Below are positions 7,267 through 14,673 of a DNA stretch of 21,386 nucleotides, one piece after another (the stretch's first letter is position 1; each line of letters starts with the position of its first letter). Below the pieces are notes generated by a model. That model was not told where the DNA came from, made no database searches, and saw nothing but the letters and a program-made list of their open reading frames with translations. A program made the translations under genes and the position numbers. The DNA lies in IMG/VR virus record IMGVR_UViG_3300044825_000859, positions 1 through 21,386 of that record; one strand, given 5' to 3'. Origin of the DNA: a virus.

Positions 7267-8052
7267 ATGACCGGCACCCCGGCCAACGCGTCCGTTTGGG
7301 CGAACGCTGACGTTTACATTGCCCCCATCGGCACCGCACTTCCCGCCGACGTCTCCACCCCGTTCTCGGGTTCCTGGAACCTGCTCGGACTGCTTGACGG
7401 CGGCGACGGTTTCGAGGAAACCCGCTCTGTTGACAAGAAGGATCACTACGCGTGGGGTGGAACTCTCGTCACCACGTCGCGGAAGAACTTCAAGCTCGAC
7501 AAGAAGTTCTCGCTGCTCGAGGACAACACGTACACGCGTTCGCTGGTCTGGCCCGGTTCGTCGGCGTCGTCCATCGTTGTCCCCACCCCGGTCCCCATGC
7601 TGATTGCGTTTGAGACTCGCACGGGCGGCAAGGTGCAGCGTCTCATCACCGCGAACTACGCGCTGATTGACGTTGATGGTGGCATCAAGGACGGCGAAGA
7701 GGACCTGACGAAGCGCACGATGGTTGCGACGATCTTCCCGACGTCGGCCAACCCTGGTGTGCTGTTCACTCGTCAGGCGGTCCCGGACATTGCGTCCATC
7801 GCGATCACGCCGCTGACCCTGGCACTCTCGCTGGCTGGCGCGAAGATCAAGACCCTTGTGGCGACGGCGACCTACACGGACGCCAGCACCGGCAACATCA
7901 CGGACCAGGCGAACTGGATCACGTCGGACGCCGCGAAGGCCACTGTCTCGCACGGGTTCGTCACGGGCATCGCAACGGGCACAGCAAACGTGTCCTGTGC
8001 CTACGGGGGCGTCACGTCGACGGCTCCGTGTGTGGTGACCGTCTCCGCCTAG
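7267..8052 (+). CDS. Major tail protein with C-terminal Ig-like domain
   Basis: A 261-residue tail-tube subunit. The start has a strong ribosome site (GAAGGAG, 7254-7260). Residues 1-170 match the actinophage tail-tube pattern: ANADVYIAPIGTALPAD, SWNLLGLLDGGDGFEE and DKKDHYAWGG, ending near FPTSANPGVLFTR. Residues about 175-261 form a Big_2-type immunoglobulin-like domain: SIAITPLTLALSLAGAKIKT, ATYTDASTGNITDQANW, then SHGFVTGIATGTANVSCAYG. That domain should project from the tube surface and may bind host cell-wall sugars, as proposed for such domains. Two cysteines (NVSCAYG and TAPCVV) lie within the Ig domain and could pair. A perfect hairpin follows the gene. Confidence 0.88.
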   Translation: MTGTPANASVWANADVYIAPIGTALPADVSTPFSGSWNLLGLLDGGDGFEETRSVDKKDHYAWGGTLVTTSRKNFKLDKKFSLLEDNTYTRSLVWPGSSASSIVVPTPVPMLIAFETRTGGKVQRLITANYALIDVDGGIKDGEEDLTKRTMVATIFPTSANPGVLFTRQAVPDIASIAITPLTLALSLAGAKIKTLVATATYTDASTGNITDQANWITSDAAKATVSHGFVTGIATGTANVSCAYGGVTSTAPCVVTVSA

Positions 8053-8057
8053 TAGAC

Positions 8058-8096
8058 CTACCGGCCGGGAGTTCTCGCGGTTCGCCCGGCCGGTAG
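8058..8096 (+). terminator. Perfect 12-bp hairpin after the major tail gene
   Basis: CTACCGGCCGGG (8058-8069) pairs exactly with CCCGGCCGGTAG (8085-8096) across a 15-nt loop, beginning 5 nt after the major-tail stop. There is no U-tract after it. It is well placed to act as a partial terminator or 3'-end stabiliser that keeps major-tail mRNA far more abundant than the downstream chaperone and tape-measure mRNA. The structure is seen; the attenuation role is inferred. Confidence 0.7.
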
Positions 8097-8141
8097 CCCC
8101 ACCTTCAACCGCGATCACCACCAATCAAGGAGAACCGCGCC

Positions 8142-8459
8142 ATGCCTGAAATCCCCGAGGGTGCCACTGTGCCCCAGGACCACCAGAAGCCCGCCGCCCA
8201 GATTGAAGCCGAACGCACCACGACCATCCCTGTCACATGGCGCGAGCGGGCATTCACCATCCCGGCGACCATTGACGATTGTCCCATTGAGGTCATCGAA
8301 GCGATGGAGGCTGGCAAGGGCCTCGCCATCGTTCGCGGCATCTTGGGCGAGTCTCAGTACGCCGCATTCAAGGCGAAGCACAAGCCGACTGTGCGCGACC
8401 TGAACTCGCTCTCTGAGGTCATCATGGCCGCATTGGGGTTTGAGAAGCCGGGGGAATAA
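8142..8459 (+). CDS. Tail assembly chaperone, short form (gpG-like)
   Basis: A 105-residue protein between the major tail and tape-measure genes, the invariant place of the G/GT chaperone pair in siphophages. It starts ATG 8142 after AAGGAG (8128-8133). Residues 1-30 are acidic/Pro-rich; residues 30-105 are helical (DDCPIEVIEAMEAGKGLAIV, RDLNSLSEVIMAALGFEKPGE). The stop TAA at 8457-8459 lies directly after the run CCGGGGGAA, the likely frameshift site. Chaperones coat the tape measure during tail assembly and are absent from the virion. Confidence 0.85.
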   Translation: MPEIPEGATVPQDHQKPAAQIEAERTTTIPVTWRERAFTIPATIDDCPIEVIEAMEAGKGLAIVRGILGESQYAAFKAKHKPTVRDLNSLSEVIMAALGFEKPGE

Positions 8460-8833
8460 CTCGGCTCCTCCGCCTGCTTCGGGAGCACCCGGACGCGGTG
8501 GAGTCGGACCTCTCGCGCTACCACCACATCGACTACCGCGACCGTTGGCGCTTTGACGCTGATGGTGTGCGGCGGCTCACGTTGCGAATGATCGTAGTGC
8601 GCCTGCGACACCTTCCACCCGAGTCCGCCACCGCGCTTGCTGAGGGTGGGGATGGCTGGACGCTCGACAACTACCTGAGCGCGCACAACTTCCACGCCAC
8701 ATCGGGTCAGCCGCATCCGTGGCTCCCGAAGCATCAAGCGACGGTCTCGCCAGAAACGGCCAAGGCTCGAGCTGACGCGATCGCACGCAAACGCCAGCGC
8801 GAAATTGACATCGCCGAGGGGCGCATCACCTAG
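8142..8833 (+). CDS. Tail assembly chaperone, -1 frameshift fusion (gpGT-like)
   Basis: The -1 frame is open straight through the short-form stop, from the slip region to TAG 8831-8833. A slip at 8450-8456 would give about 104 residues of the short form plus about 126 from the T frame (ITRLLRLLREHPDAVESDLS..., with HIDYRDRWRFDADGVRR and a C-terminal basic helix ARADAIARKRQREIDIAEG). The T frame has no convincing ribosome site of its own; its first GTG is at 8498, well inside the reading. The phase difference is exactly -1, as in lambda G/GT. The exact slip codon is not certain because the A-site pairing is imperfect. Confidence 0.8.
8450..8456 (+). promoter_or_regulatory. Probable -1 ribosomal frameshift site
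   Basis: G-GGG-GAA in the zero frame, directly followed by TAA. The five-G run lets the P-site glycine tRNA re-pair one base back on GGG. Re-pairing of the A-site tRNA (GAA to GGA) would be mismatched at its middle base, so slippage may be mostly P-site driven with the adjacent stop codon stalling the ribosome. A weak 5-bp stem (GCTCC 8464-8468, GGAGC 8482-8486) lies downstream. Compare the classical lambda slip site GGGAAAG. Confidence 0.7.
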
Positions 8834-8848
8834 ACGAGAGGCGCACCC

Positions 8849-10678
8849 ATGGCAAACGTCGGCTACGCGACCCTGAGCGTCATCCCGTCCGCCAAGGGAT
8901 TCGGCAAGACTCTCGCCGCTGACGTGGACCCGCAACTTGACGAGGCTGGCCGCACGTCAGGCGCACGCTTTGGGCGCGTACTTGGCGGCGCGGCAGTCGC
9001 AGCGGCCGGAATCGCAGTCTCTGGCATTGCCGCTGTGCTTAAGACGGGCGTACAGGAAGCCCTCGACGCGTCGGGCGGCATCGCCCAACTTGAGGCCGGT
9101 ATTAAGTCCACAGGCGGCGTCGCGGGCGTCACGGTCGAGCACCTCACCGACATGGCCGGATCTCTGCAACTCATGTCGGGCCAGACCGACGACAGCATTG
9201 TTGCCGCCGAGCAGTTGCTCCTCACGTTCACGAACATTCGGAACACCGGAACCGCGAAGATTTTCGACGAAGCGACCCTTGCGGCGACGGACATGGCCGC
9301 AAAGTTGGGCGGCGACGCATCATCCAATGCAACCCTTCTTGGGAAGGCGCTCAATGACCCGGTGAACGGGCTGTCGGCGTTGACTCGTGCGGGCGTGCAG
9401 TTCACCGACGATCAGAAGGCCGTGATCCAGGGTCTTGTTGACACGGGCGACGTCGCTGGTGCGCAGTCGATCATTCTCGCGGAACTGAACACCCAGTTTG
9501 GTGGCGCGGCCGAGGCGGCCGGTAAGTCTCTGCCGGGTCAGCTTGAGATTGCGAAGCGCAAGTTCGAGAACATCTCGCAGACCATCGCGGAGAAGTTGAT
9601 ACCCGTGGTGTTGCCCGCGCTCATGAGCATTGCGGACACGGTGACGGAGGACATTCTTCCGGCCGTGGCCCAGTTCATTCAGGAGTTCAAGGACGGAACC
9701 GGCCCAGGCGGGAAGTTCCGTGACGTCCTAGACAAGGTGGGCGCGGTCCTGTCGGCGGTCGTCGGTTTCGTCAAGGACAACATCAAGTGGCTTGGACCAC
9801 TCGCTCTTGCGATTGGTGTGGTCACGGCGGCGGTGTGGTTGGTTAACATTGCGATGGCCGCAAACCCGGTAAGTCTCATTGTGATCGGGATTGCCGCGTT
9901 GGCCGCTGCGTTCCTTTGGGCGTACAACAATGTGTCGTGGTTCAAGACCGGCATTGATGCGATTGGCGCCGCGTTCGTTTGGCTGTGGGACAAGATCCTC
10001 AAGCCTTACATCGACGCGCTTGTGACCACGTGGTCGTGGATGTGGTCCAACGTCATCAAGCCGGTGGTTGAGTTCATCATCGCCTACTTCAAACTCATGG
10101 GCGACACGTACTTGTGGGTGTGGGACAACGTGCTGTACCCCACCATTCAGGCGCTCTCGACGGCGTTCACGTGGGTCAAGGATCGAATCGGCGAGAACTT
10201 CGCCCTAGTGAGGGCCATTATCTCGGGAGCGGCCGACTTCATTCAGGACCGCTGGGACAAGACCATCGCATTCTTTCGCGAGGCCCCCGGCAAGATCGGC
10301 GGCTTCTTCTCGAAGATCGGCGACACCATCACGAACGTTTTCAAGGGCGCATTCAATGGCGTCGCGCGAATGTGGAACGACAGTGTTGGCAAGTTGTCGT
10401 TCACGATCCCGGACATTGTGGGTGTGCCGAATCGTGGTGAGACGTTCTCGTTCCCCAAGATTCCGCTGCTGGCTGAGGGTGGCATTGTTACTAAGCCGAC
10501 GTTGGCGATGGTGGGTGAGGGTCCTGAGTCTGAGGCTGTGATTCCGCTGTCGAAGCTCGACGCGATGCTGAGTGGGCGCGGCGGTGGTAAGGGCCAGACG
10601 ATCCACATTCACGGTATCCAGAACGTTGACCAGATTGCGGCCGAGTTGCCGCGTATCCAGTACAGGGGCGCCGCATGA
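8849..10678 (+). CDS. Tape measure protein
   Basis: A 609-residue protein that sets tail length and is ejected during infection. N-terminal residues 1-75 (GYATLSVIPSAKGFGKTLAA; GRVLGGAAVAAAGIAVSGIAAVL) are the usual actinophage opening. A hydrophobic block at about 315-355 (GPLALAIGVVTAAVWLVNIA, then SLIVIGIAALAAAFLWAY) can form membrane-spanning helices. It is followed by a Trp-rich region with repeated 'W.W' spacing (FVWLWDKILKPY, TWSWMWSNVIKPV, YLWVWDNVLYPT). The C-terminus carries the conserved GEGPESEAVIPLSKLDAML motif. At about 1.5 A per residue it predicts a tail of roughly 90 nm (rule of thumb). No lytic transglycosylase or peptidase domain is visible. Its stop overlaps the Dit start as ATGA. 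Confidence 0.92.
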   Translation: MANVGYATLSVIPSAKGFGKTLAADVDPQLDEAGRTSGARFGRVLGGAAVAAAGIAVSGIAAVLKTGVQEALDASGGIAQLEAGIKSTGGVAGVTVEHLTDMAGSLQLMSGQTDDSIVAAEQLLLTFTNIRNTGTAKIFDEATLAATDMAAKLGGDASSNATLLGKALNDPVNGLSALTRAGVQFTDDQKAVIQGLVDTGDVAGAQSIILAELNTQFGGAAEAAGKSLPGQLEIAKRKFENISQTIAEKLIPVVLPALMSIADTVTEDILPAVAQFIQEFKDGTGPGGKFRDVLDKVGAVLSAVVGFVKDNIKWLGPLALAIGVVTAAVWLVNIAMAANPVSLIVIGIAALAAAFLWAYNNVSWFKTGIDAIGAAFVWLWDKILKPYIDALVTTWSWMWSNVIKPVVEFIIAYFKLMGDTYLWVWDNVLYPTIQALSTAFTWVKDRIGENFALVRAIISGAADFIQDRWDKTIAFFREAPGKIGGFFSKIGDTITNVFKGAFNGVARMWNDSVGKLSFTIPDIVGVPNRGETFSFPKIPLLAEGGIVTKPTLAMVGEGPESEAVIPLSKLDAMLSGRGGGKGQTIHIHGIQNVDQIAAELPRIQYRGAA

Positions 10679-11532
10679 TTCCGGTTCAGGCTCAGCGCGC
10701 AACCTTGGGGACGTTTGAACTGTCGGCGACTCACGCGGGCGACATTGACGTGATCCTTGAGGACCTCGATGGTTGGGGTGCTCCGGCATCATCGGCTGAG
10801 ACGGTGCAGAAGCCGGGCCAGCATGGTGTGTGGGTGTCTGACGGCTTCCATGTGGGCAAGTACATGACGGCCATGGGGGCGATCATTGCGCCTTCGCGGG
10901 ACCAGGCTCGTGAGAAGTTTGACGAGTTGGTCTCTGCGGCTACGTTGACGGACACGACGCTCACCGTTATCGAAGGCTCCATGACGCGTGCGGTGACGGT
11001 TCGCCGTACTGGTGACGTGACGTATCAGCCCGAAGCAGATGGGTGCCTGGTCAACTGGTCCACGGTGTTGATTGCGGCCGATCCGCGCAAGGTGACGACT
11101 GACCTGACGGCCTCGACTGGTCTGCCTGCCACGTCGGGCGGCATGACGTTCCCGATGACGTTCCCGTTCACGTTCTCGGAGACGGTGACGTCGGGTGTGG
11201 TGACGTTGACGAATCCTGGCAACGCGCCGGGTCGCGTGACGTTGAAAATCACGGCAGGCGTGGGCGGCCTAACCGGTCCGGCCGTGACGCATATCGCGTC
11301 GGGCACGGTGCTCCAGTTCGCGGCATCGTTGACGATCCCCGAGGGCAACTGGATCTATGTCGATATGGAGGCCCGCAAGGTTCTCGAGAACTCGCAGCCG
11401 GGTGCTGAGCGTAATGGTTGGGTGACCGGTCGCGGGTGGTCTGAGTTCCAGCCTGGCGCTAACCAGTGGGCGTTCACGGCGCAGTCTGGCGTTGGCACCA
11501 TGGAAGTGACGGCAACGCCGTCGTGGTGGTGA
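10675..11532 (+). CDS. Distal tail protein (Dit)
   Basis: A 285-residue protein after the tape measure with the hallmark of siphophage Dit hubs: LEDLDGWGAPASSAETVQKP followed by QHGVWVSDGFHVGKYMTAMGAI, then a fold with TLTVIEGSMTRAVTVRRTGD (residues about 20-135). The C-terminal half (about 150-285) is a beta-sandwich of galectin-like type with repeated short Thr/Val/Gly strands (TFPFTFSETVTSGVVTLTNP). The hexameric Dit hub joins the tube to the tip and anchors receptor-binding proteins. ATG overlaps the tape-measure stop (ATGA). Confidence 0.85.
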   Translation: MIPVQAQRATLGTFELSATHAGDIDVILEDLDGWGAPASSAETVQKPGQHGVWVSDGFHVGKYMTAMGAIIAPSRDQAREKFDELVSAATLTDTTLTVIEGSMTRAVTVRRTGDVTYQPEADGCLVNWSTVLIAADPRKVTTDLTASTGLPATSGGMTFPMTFPFTFSETVTSGVVTLTNPGNAPGRVTLKITAGVGGLTGPAVTHIASGTVLQFAASLTIPEGNWIYVDMEARKVLENSQPGAERNGWVTGRGWSEFQPGANQWAFTAQSGVGTMEVTATPSWW

Positions 11533-11533
11533 C

Positions 11534-12640
11534 ATGAGCAAGTTGGAGTGGGTGGCGTGTTCCGCGACCACTGGTATCGTCATTACGGACTTGCCGGGGC
11601 TGAGCGTTGACCGTATCGCCGACGCGATGAACGGCTACGAGACGGCATCGGGTGTGCTGACCCTGGACGATAAGACGTCGGCGGAGTGGCTCAATGCGAC
11701 GCGTCCTGGTGGCGCCTATTTGGTGTTGCTTGAGGATGATGTGCCGGTGTGGGGTGGGCTGATTGCTCGCCGCACGCGGGGTAAGGGCGATTCTGTCAGA
11801 CTCGACATGGGCACCCCGGCAACGTATCTGCGTCGCCGTTTCGTGGGCGACGTCACGTACACGAGCGAGGACCAGTGCTCCATTGTTGAGGCGCTCGTGG
11901 TCGCATACGGCGAGGCCGACGGTCTGCCATTTGACTACGACGTGTCGGCGTCTGCGATCACCCGCGACCGCACCTATCTGGACCTGAACGACAAGTCACT
12001 CTTCTCTGTCATGTCCGAGCTCGCAGGCGTTGACGGTGGCCCCGAGTGGATGGTGGGTTGGGTCGCAACGACGGTGGGCACGCAGACTGCATACAAGCCG
12101 CAGTTGGTTGTTGCTGATCGCCTGGGCACGACACCGAACGCTGGACTTGACCCTGCCGTCACGTGGGAGTTTCCTGGCTCGATCACTGACTTCACGCTGG
12201 TCGAGGACTACGGGGACGGGTCTGGCGCGAACGACGTCATGGCGGTTTCGACGGCCGTGAACGATGTGCGACCCGAGTCGTCGCACGTGCTGGTGACCGG
12301 TGACTCGCGCCCCAAGTTCGAGTTGAGGTTCACACCATCCACGTCGATCAGCAGCACGGAGACGTTGGACTCGCACGCGGCATCTAAGGCGGCGCTGGTG
12401 GGCCAGGGCTCGCGGTCTTTGGCCGTGTCGCTTGTTGGCGATGCGGCTCGTCCGGGGGTTGATTTTCGGATGGGCGATGTTGTGGGCTTTGAGATCGGCG
12501 GCCTGTCTCATCCGATGCTTGCGTACCCGGACGGCCTCGGTGGCACGGGTCGTGTTGTTGGGTGGTCGCGCACTCTCAGTGGTGTTCAGCAGGTGACGCC
12601 GGTCCTGGCAGATTTGGTGGTGACTCATGGCCGGTGGTGA
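11534..12640 (+). CDS. Minor tail protein, tail-tip hub (Gp37-like/Tal position)
   Basis: A 368-residue protein starting one base after the Dit stop. Sequence VPVWGGLIARRTRGKGDSVR, then MGTPATYLRRRFV and WEFPGSITDFTLVEDYGDGS, is the pattern of siphovirus Gp37-like tail proteins, which replace Tal at the baseplate hub in many actinophages. The end (VVGWSRTLSGVQQVTPVLAD) is the standard closing beta-strand region. It has no enzymatic tail domain, so cell-wall digestion during entry must come from elsewhere, perhaps the SGNH protein further along. It overlaps the next gene by 14 nt. Confidence 0.8.
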   Translation: MSKLEWVACSATTGIVITDLPGLSVDRIADAMNGYETASGVLTLDDKTSAEWLNATRPGGAYLVLLEDDVPVWGGLIARRTRGKGDSVRLDMGTPATYLRRRFVGDVTYTSEDQCSIVEALVVAYGEADGLPFDYDVSASAITRDRTYLDLNDKSLFSVMSELAGVDGGPEWMVGWVATTVGTQTAYKPQLVVADRLGTTPNAGLDPAVTWEFPGSITDFTLVEDYGDGSGANDVMAVSTAVNDVRPESSHVLVTGDSRPKFELRFTPSTSISSTETLDSHAASKAALVGQGSRSLAVSLVGDAARPGVDFRMGDVVGFEIGGLSHPMLAYPDGLGGTGRVVGWSRTLSGVQQVTPVLADLVVTHGRW

Positions 12641-13202
12641 CGCATCACAGGTGCCCGCAGCGTTGGACCCGAGCTGGATCAATCGCAAGTTCGAGGCTAT
12701 CGAGCAGTGGCAACGCGAAATGATGCCCTCGGTTGCTCAGACCGTGACGCAGATGTTCCAGCAGCGAGTGCTCAACACCGCCAGTGTCGGGGCTGGGCTG
12801 GTTGGATTCGTCCCGCCATTCCCCAACGTTCTGGGCGGAATGGACGGTGCAACCCTCGCATCTCAGATCCCTGCGAACGCCGTGAAGATATCCGTCACAG
12901 GCGAAGTGAACTGGCGGCACACAATGGCCGCCACGGGAAGTGGCACTATCGCCGGGTATATCGCCTACGGGCACCCAGCGTCGTCTACCAAGGCCGGGTC
13001 TGTGAGGCAGTCCATCACGGGAACCATCACGGCTGGCAAGCCGAATGACCTGCACTTCCCGTTCGCCTTTCAGTGTGGCAATGTCGCGCAACTGATCGAC
13101 ACGGACGTCTCGCTGTTCTTCACGATCACTGGGGCGACATTCAATGGCGCCGACTCCGATATCGGGTCAGCCCAGGCAACCATCACGTACGGCTTGGCCT
13201 AG
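12627..13202 (+). CDS. Minor tail protein, 191 aa
   Basis: A 191-residue structural protein starting inside the preceding gene (ATG 12627, 14-nt overlap). Residues 10-50 are helical (LDPSWINRKFEAIEQWQREM) and probably a trimer stem or docking helix. The rest is Gly/Ala/Thr-rich beta-sandwich (AVKISVTGEVNWRHTMAATG; NVAQLIDTDVSLFFTITGATF). It resembles a small tip or fibre-anchoring protein, but I recognise no named family. The stop codon TAG shares the CTAG tetramer with the stop of the minus-strand gene that follows. Confidence 0.7.
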   Translation: MAGGDASQVPAALDPSWINRKFEAIEQWQREMMPSVAQTVTQMFQQRVLNTASVGAGLVGFVPPFPNVLGGMDGATLASQIPANAVKISVTGEVNWRHTMAATGSGTIAGYIAYGHPASSTKAGSVRQSITGTITAGKPNDLHFPFAFQCGNVAQLIDTDVSLFFTITGATFNGADSDIGSAQATITYGLA

Positions 13203-13396
13203 TACGTAGCGAGGCATCCGCCGACGGTGATAGCGGTCGTGCCGTCTGACCACACCTCGGTCATGTTCCCATACTCGTCACAAGTTGCGGCAGGTCCGAT
13301 TTCGGTGATGACGACAGGCGCGACAAAAGCCGAAGCGTGCGCACCAATGTCGCCACCTGCAAGAGCGCCGGCAATGAACAAAGCCACCAGTTCCAT
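13199..13396 (-). CDS. Small secreted or membrane protein on the opposite strand
   Basis: A 65-residue gene opposite to the tail operon and filling most of the 259-nt gap between two tail genes. From ATG 13396 it reads MELVALFIAGALAGGDIGAHASA, a hydrophobic stretch with an ASA-type signal-peptidase site, then a short domain with two cysteines (TCDEYGN and VGGCLATY). A TTG at 13417 would add MARYLVG and give a positive N-terminus. ATG 13396 is preferred because a TANNNT -10 box lies 6 nt before it (leaderless pattern) and there is no ribosome site. Opposite-strand frames look like shadow sequence. The function is unknown; exclusion of other phages at the cell surface would be a guess. Confidence 0.55.
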   Translation of the reverse strand: MELVALFIAGALAGGDIGAHASAFVAPVVITEIGPAATCDEYGNMTEVWSDGTTAITVGGCLATY

Positions 13397-13402
13397 ACCC
13401 AC

Positions 13403-13431
13403 AAGATACCGCGCCAAGCCTCAGGCGTCTA
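13403..13431 (-). promoter_or_regulatory. Candidate leaderless promoter of the 65-aa gene
   Basis: On the minus strand: TAGACG (-35, 13426-13431, 4 of 6), a 17-nt spacer, and TATCTT (-10, 13403-13408, fits TANNNT). Only 6 nt separate the -10 from the ATG at 13396, so transcription would begin at or beside the start codon, as common in actinobacteria. The -35 is weak. Confidence 0.45.
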
Positions 13432-13461
13432 TGTGAATCTCGTCACACCCAAGGAGCCCTC

Positions 13462-14670
13462 ATGACCATTCACGCCATCGGCTTGACGACACTGAACAAC
13501 ACGGCGAAGGACTTCCGCAACGACATGTCCGTGACGATGTTCGGCGCCACGGCTGCACGCCCCACAGGCGGACGCTCTGGGGTGCGCTACGGCACGCCAA
13601 CGAACACCGTCTCGCTGGTGTCGTTCGCCGGAACCATCAAGCCCCACTCCGGCATCATGGACGTGCAGACCGCCGCCGCCGCTGGCCCCTACTTCTATGC
13701 TGTCACCGCGAACGAGGCGTTCACCGTGTCGGCCGCGCACGCCACCCTGCCGCGTGTGGACATCGTGACGATCCGCATCAACGACAACGTGGAAGACGCA
13801 AGCGGTCTCGAAAGCGCTACCGCACACTACAAGGCCGGAACCGCCGCCGCATCACCCGTCGCCCCATCACCCGACACAACACGCGAGCTCGTCATCGCGC
13901 AGATCAACGTCCCGGCATCCGGGGGTGGCTCTCCCACGGTTTCGTGGGTGGCACCTACCGCAGTGGCAGCGGGCGGCATCATCCCAGTGCGCAACGACAC
14001 CGAGCGCGACGCCCTCCACACCTCCTACCCCGCCACCACTGACGCGCCCCTCATTGTGTGGCGCAAGGACGCGGCAACGTTTGAGTACACAGGCGGCACG
14101 GGATGGCAGCCACTCGCAGGCAACTACCGGCCCGCGAATGCCGCCGCACTCGCCGCGCTGACCGGGATGCTCGAGGGTGCCAAGGCGTACCAAGTAGACA
14201 CCAAGGTCACCTACCGCTACAACGGCTCGGCGTGGAAGGCGTGGGAGTCGGATTGGATCACGTACACGCCCACCCTGACGAACTTCGCCATCGGCACGGG
14301 TGGATCGGCGGCGAACTCGTGCGCCTATCGCTACGAGCAGGGCACCGTTCGCGTCAGCTTCAAGTTTCAGTTCGGCACCTCGGGGTTCTCTGTGTCCGGC
14401 GATCCGATCTTCACCCTGCCCCTTAACAGCGCGGCGCTCGCCCACACCTACGTGAAGCGTCAAGGGCAGGCGGAACTCTGGGACTCGTCGGGAGCGTCCA
14501 TTTCCCGTGAGGCTGTGATCTACCAAAACGCCGCCAATCTCGACAAGGTGATGCTCTACGGCCTGGGCACCGCGACGGCCGGCACGGTCTACAACATCTC
14601 GTCAACCCTGCCATTCACGTGGGCCGCAGCAGACATCCTCGCGGGCGAGTTCACCTACACGGCGGCGTAG
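13462..14670 (+). CDS. Minor tail/receptor-binding protein, 402 aa
   Basis: Starts after AAGGAG (13451-13456). Residues 1-150 resemble the base of tail proteins that attach to the tip (GGRSGVRYGTP, LPRVDIVTIRINDN, ELVIAQINVPASGG). Residues 175-262 contain two similar short units, ERDAL..SYP...WRKDAATFEYTGGTGWQPL and AALAALTGMLEGAKAYQVDT followed by YRYNGSAWKAW. Residues about 265-402 begin WITYTPTLTNFAIGTGGSA and have the beta-rich 'YTPTLTN..G' fold found at C-termini of receptor-binding proteins in Gram-positive phages. It is a good candidate for host recognition. A minus-strand gene separates it from the preceding tail gene. Confidence 0.75.
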   Translation: MTIHAIGLTTLNNTAKDFRNDMSVTMFGATAARPTGGRSGVRYGTPTNTVSLVSFAGTIKPHSGIMDVQTAAAAGPYFYAVTANEAFTVSAAHATLPRVDIVTIRINDNVEDASGLESATAHYKAGTAAASPVAPSPDTTRELVIAQINVPASGGGSPTVSWVAPTAVAAGGIIPVRNDTERDALHTSYPATTDAPLIVWRKDAATFEYTGGTGWQPLAGNYRPANAAALAALTGMLEGAKAYQVDTKVTYRYNGSAWKAWESDWITYTPTLTNFAIGTGGSAANSCAYRYEQGTVRVSFKFQFGTSGFSVSGDPIFTLPLNSAALAHTYVKRQGQAELWDSSGASISREAVIYQNAANLDKVMLYGLGTATAGTVYNISSTLPFTWAAADILAGEFTYTAA

Positions 14671-14673
14671 GTC

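Noticed and set aside
7246-8124. 292-residue minus-strand frame over the major tail gene
   Set aside because: Arg/Gly/Asp-rich shadow frame without start signals; the plus frame has the tube and Ig-like domain.
13227-13436. Plus-strand ORF in the gap between two tail genes
   Set aside because: Ser/Pro/Ala-rich low-complexity product with no ribosome site; the minus frame is more protein-like and has a promoter-like sequence.
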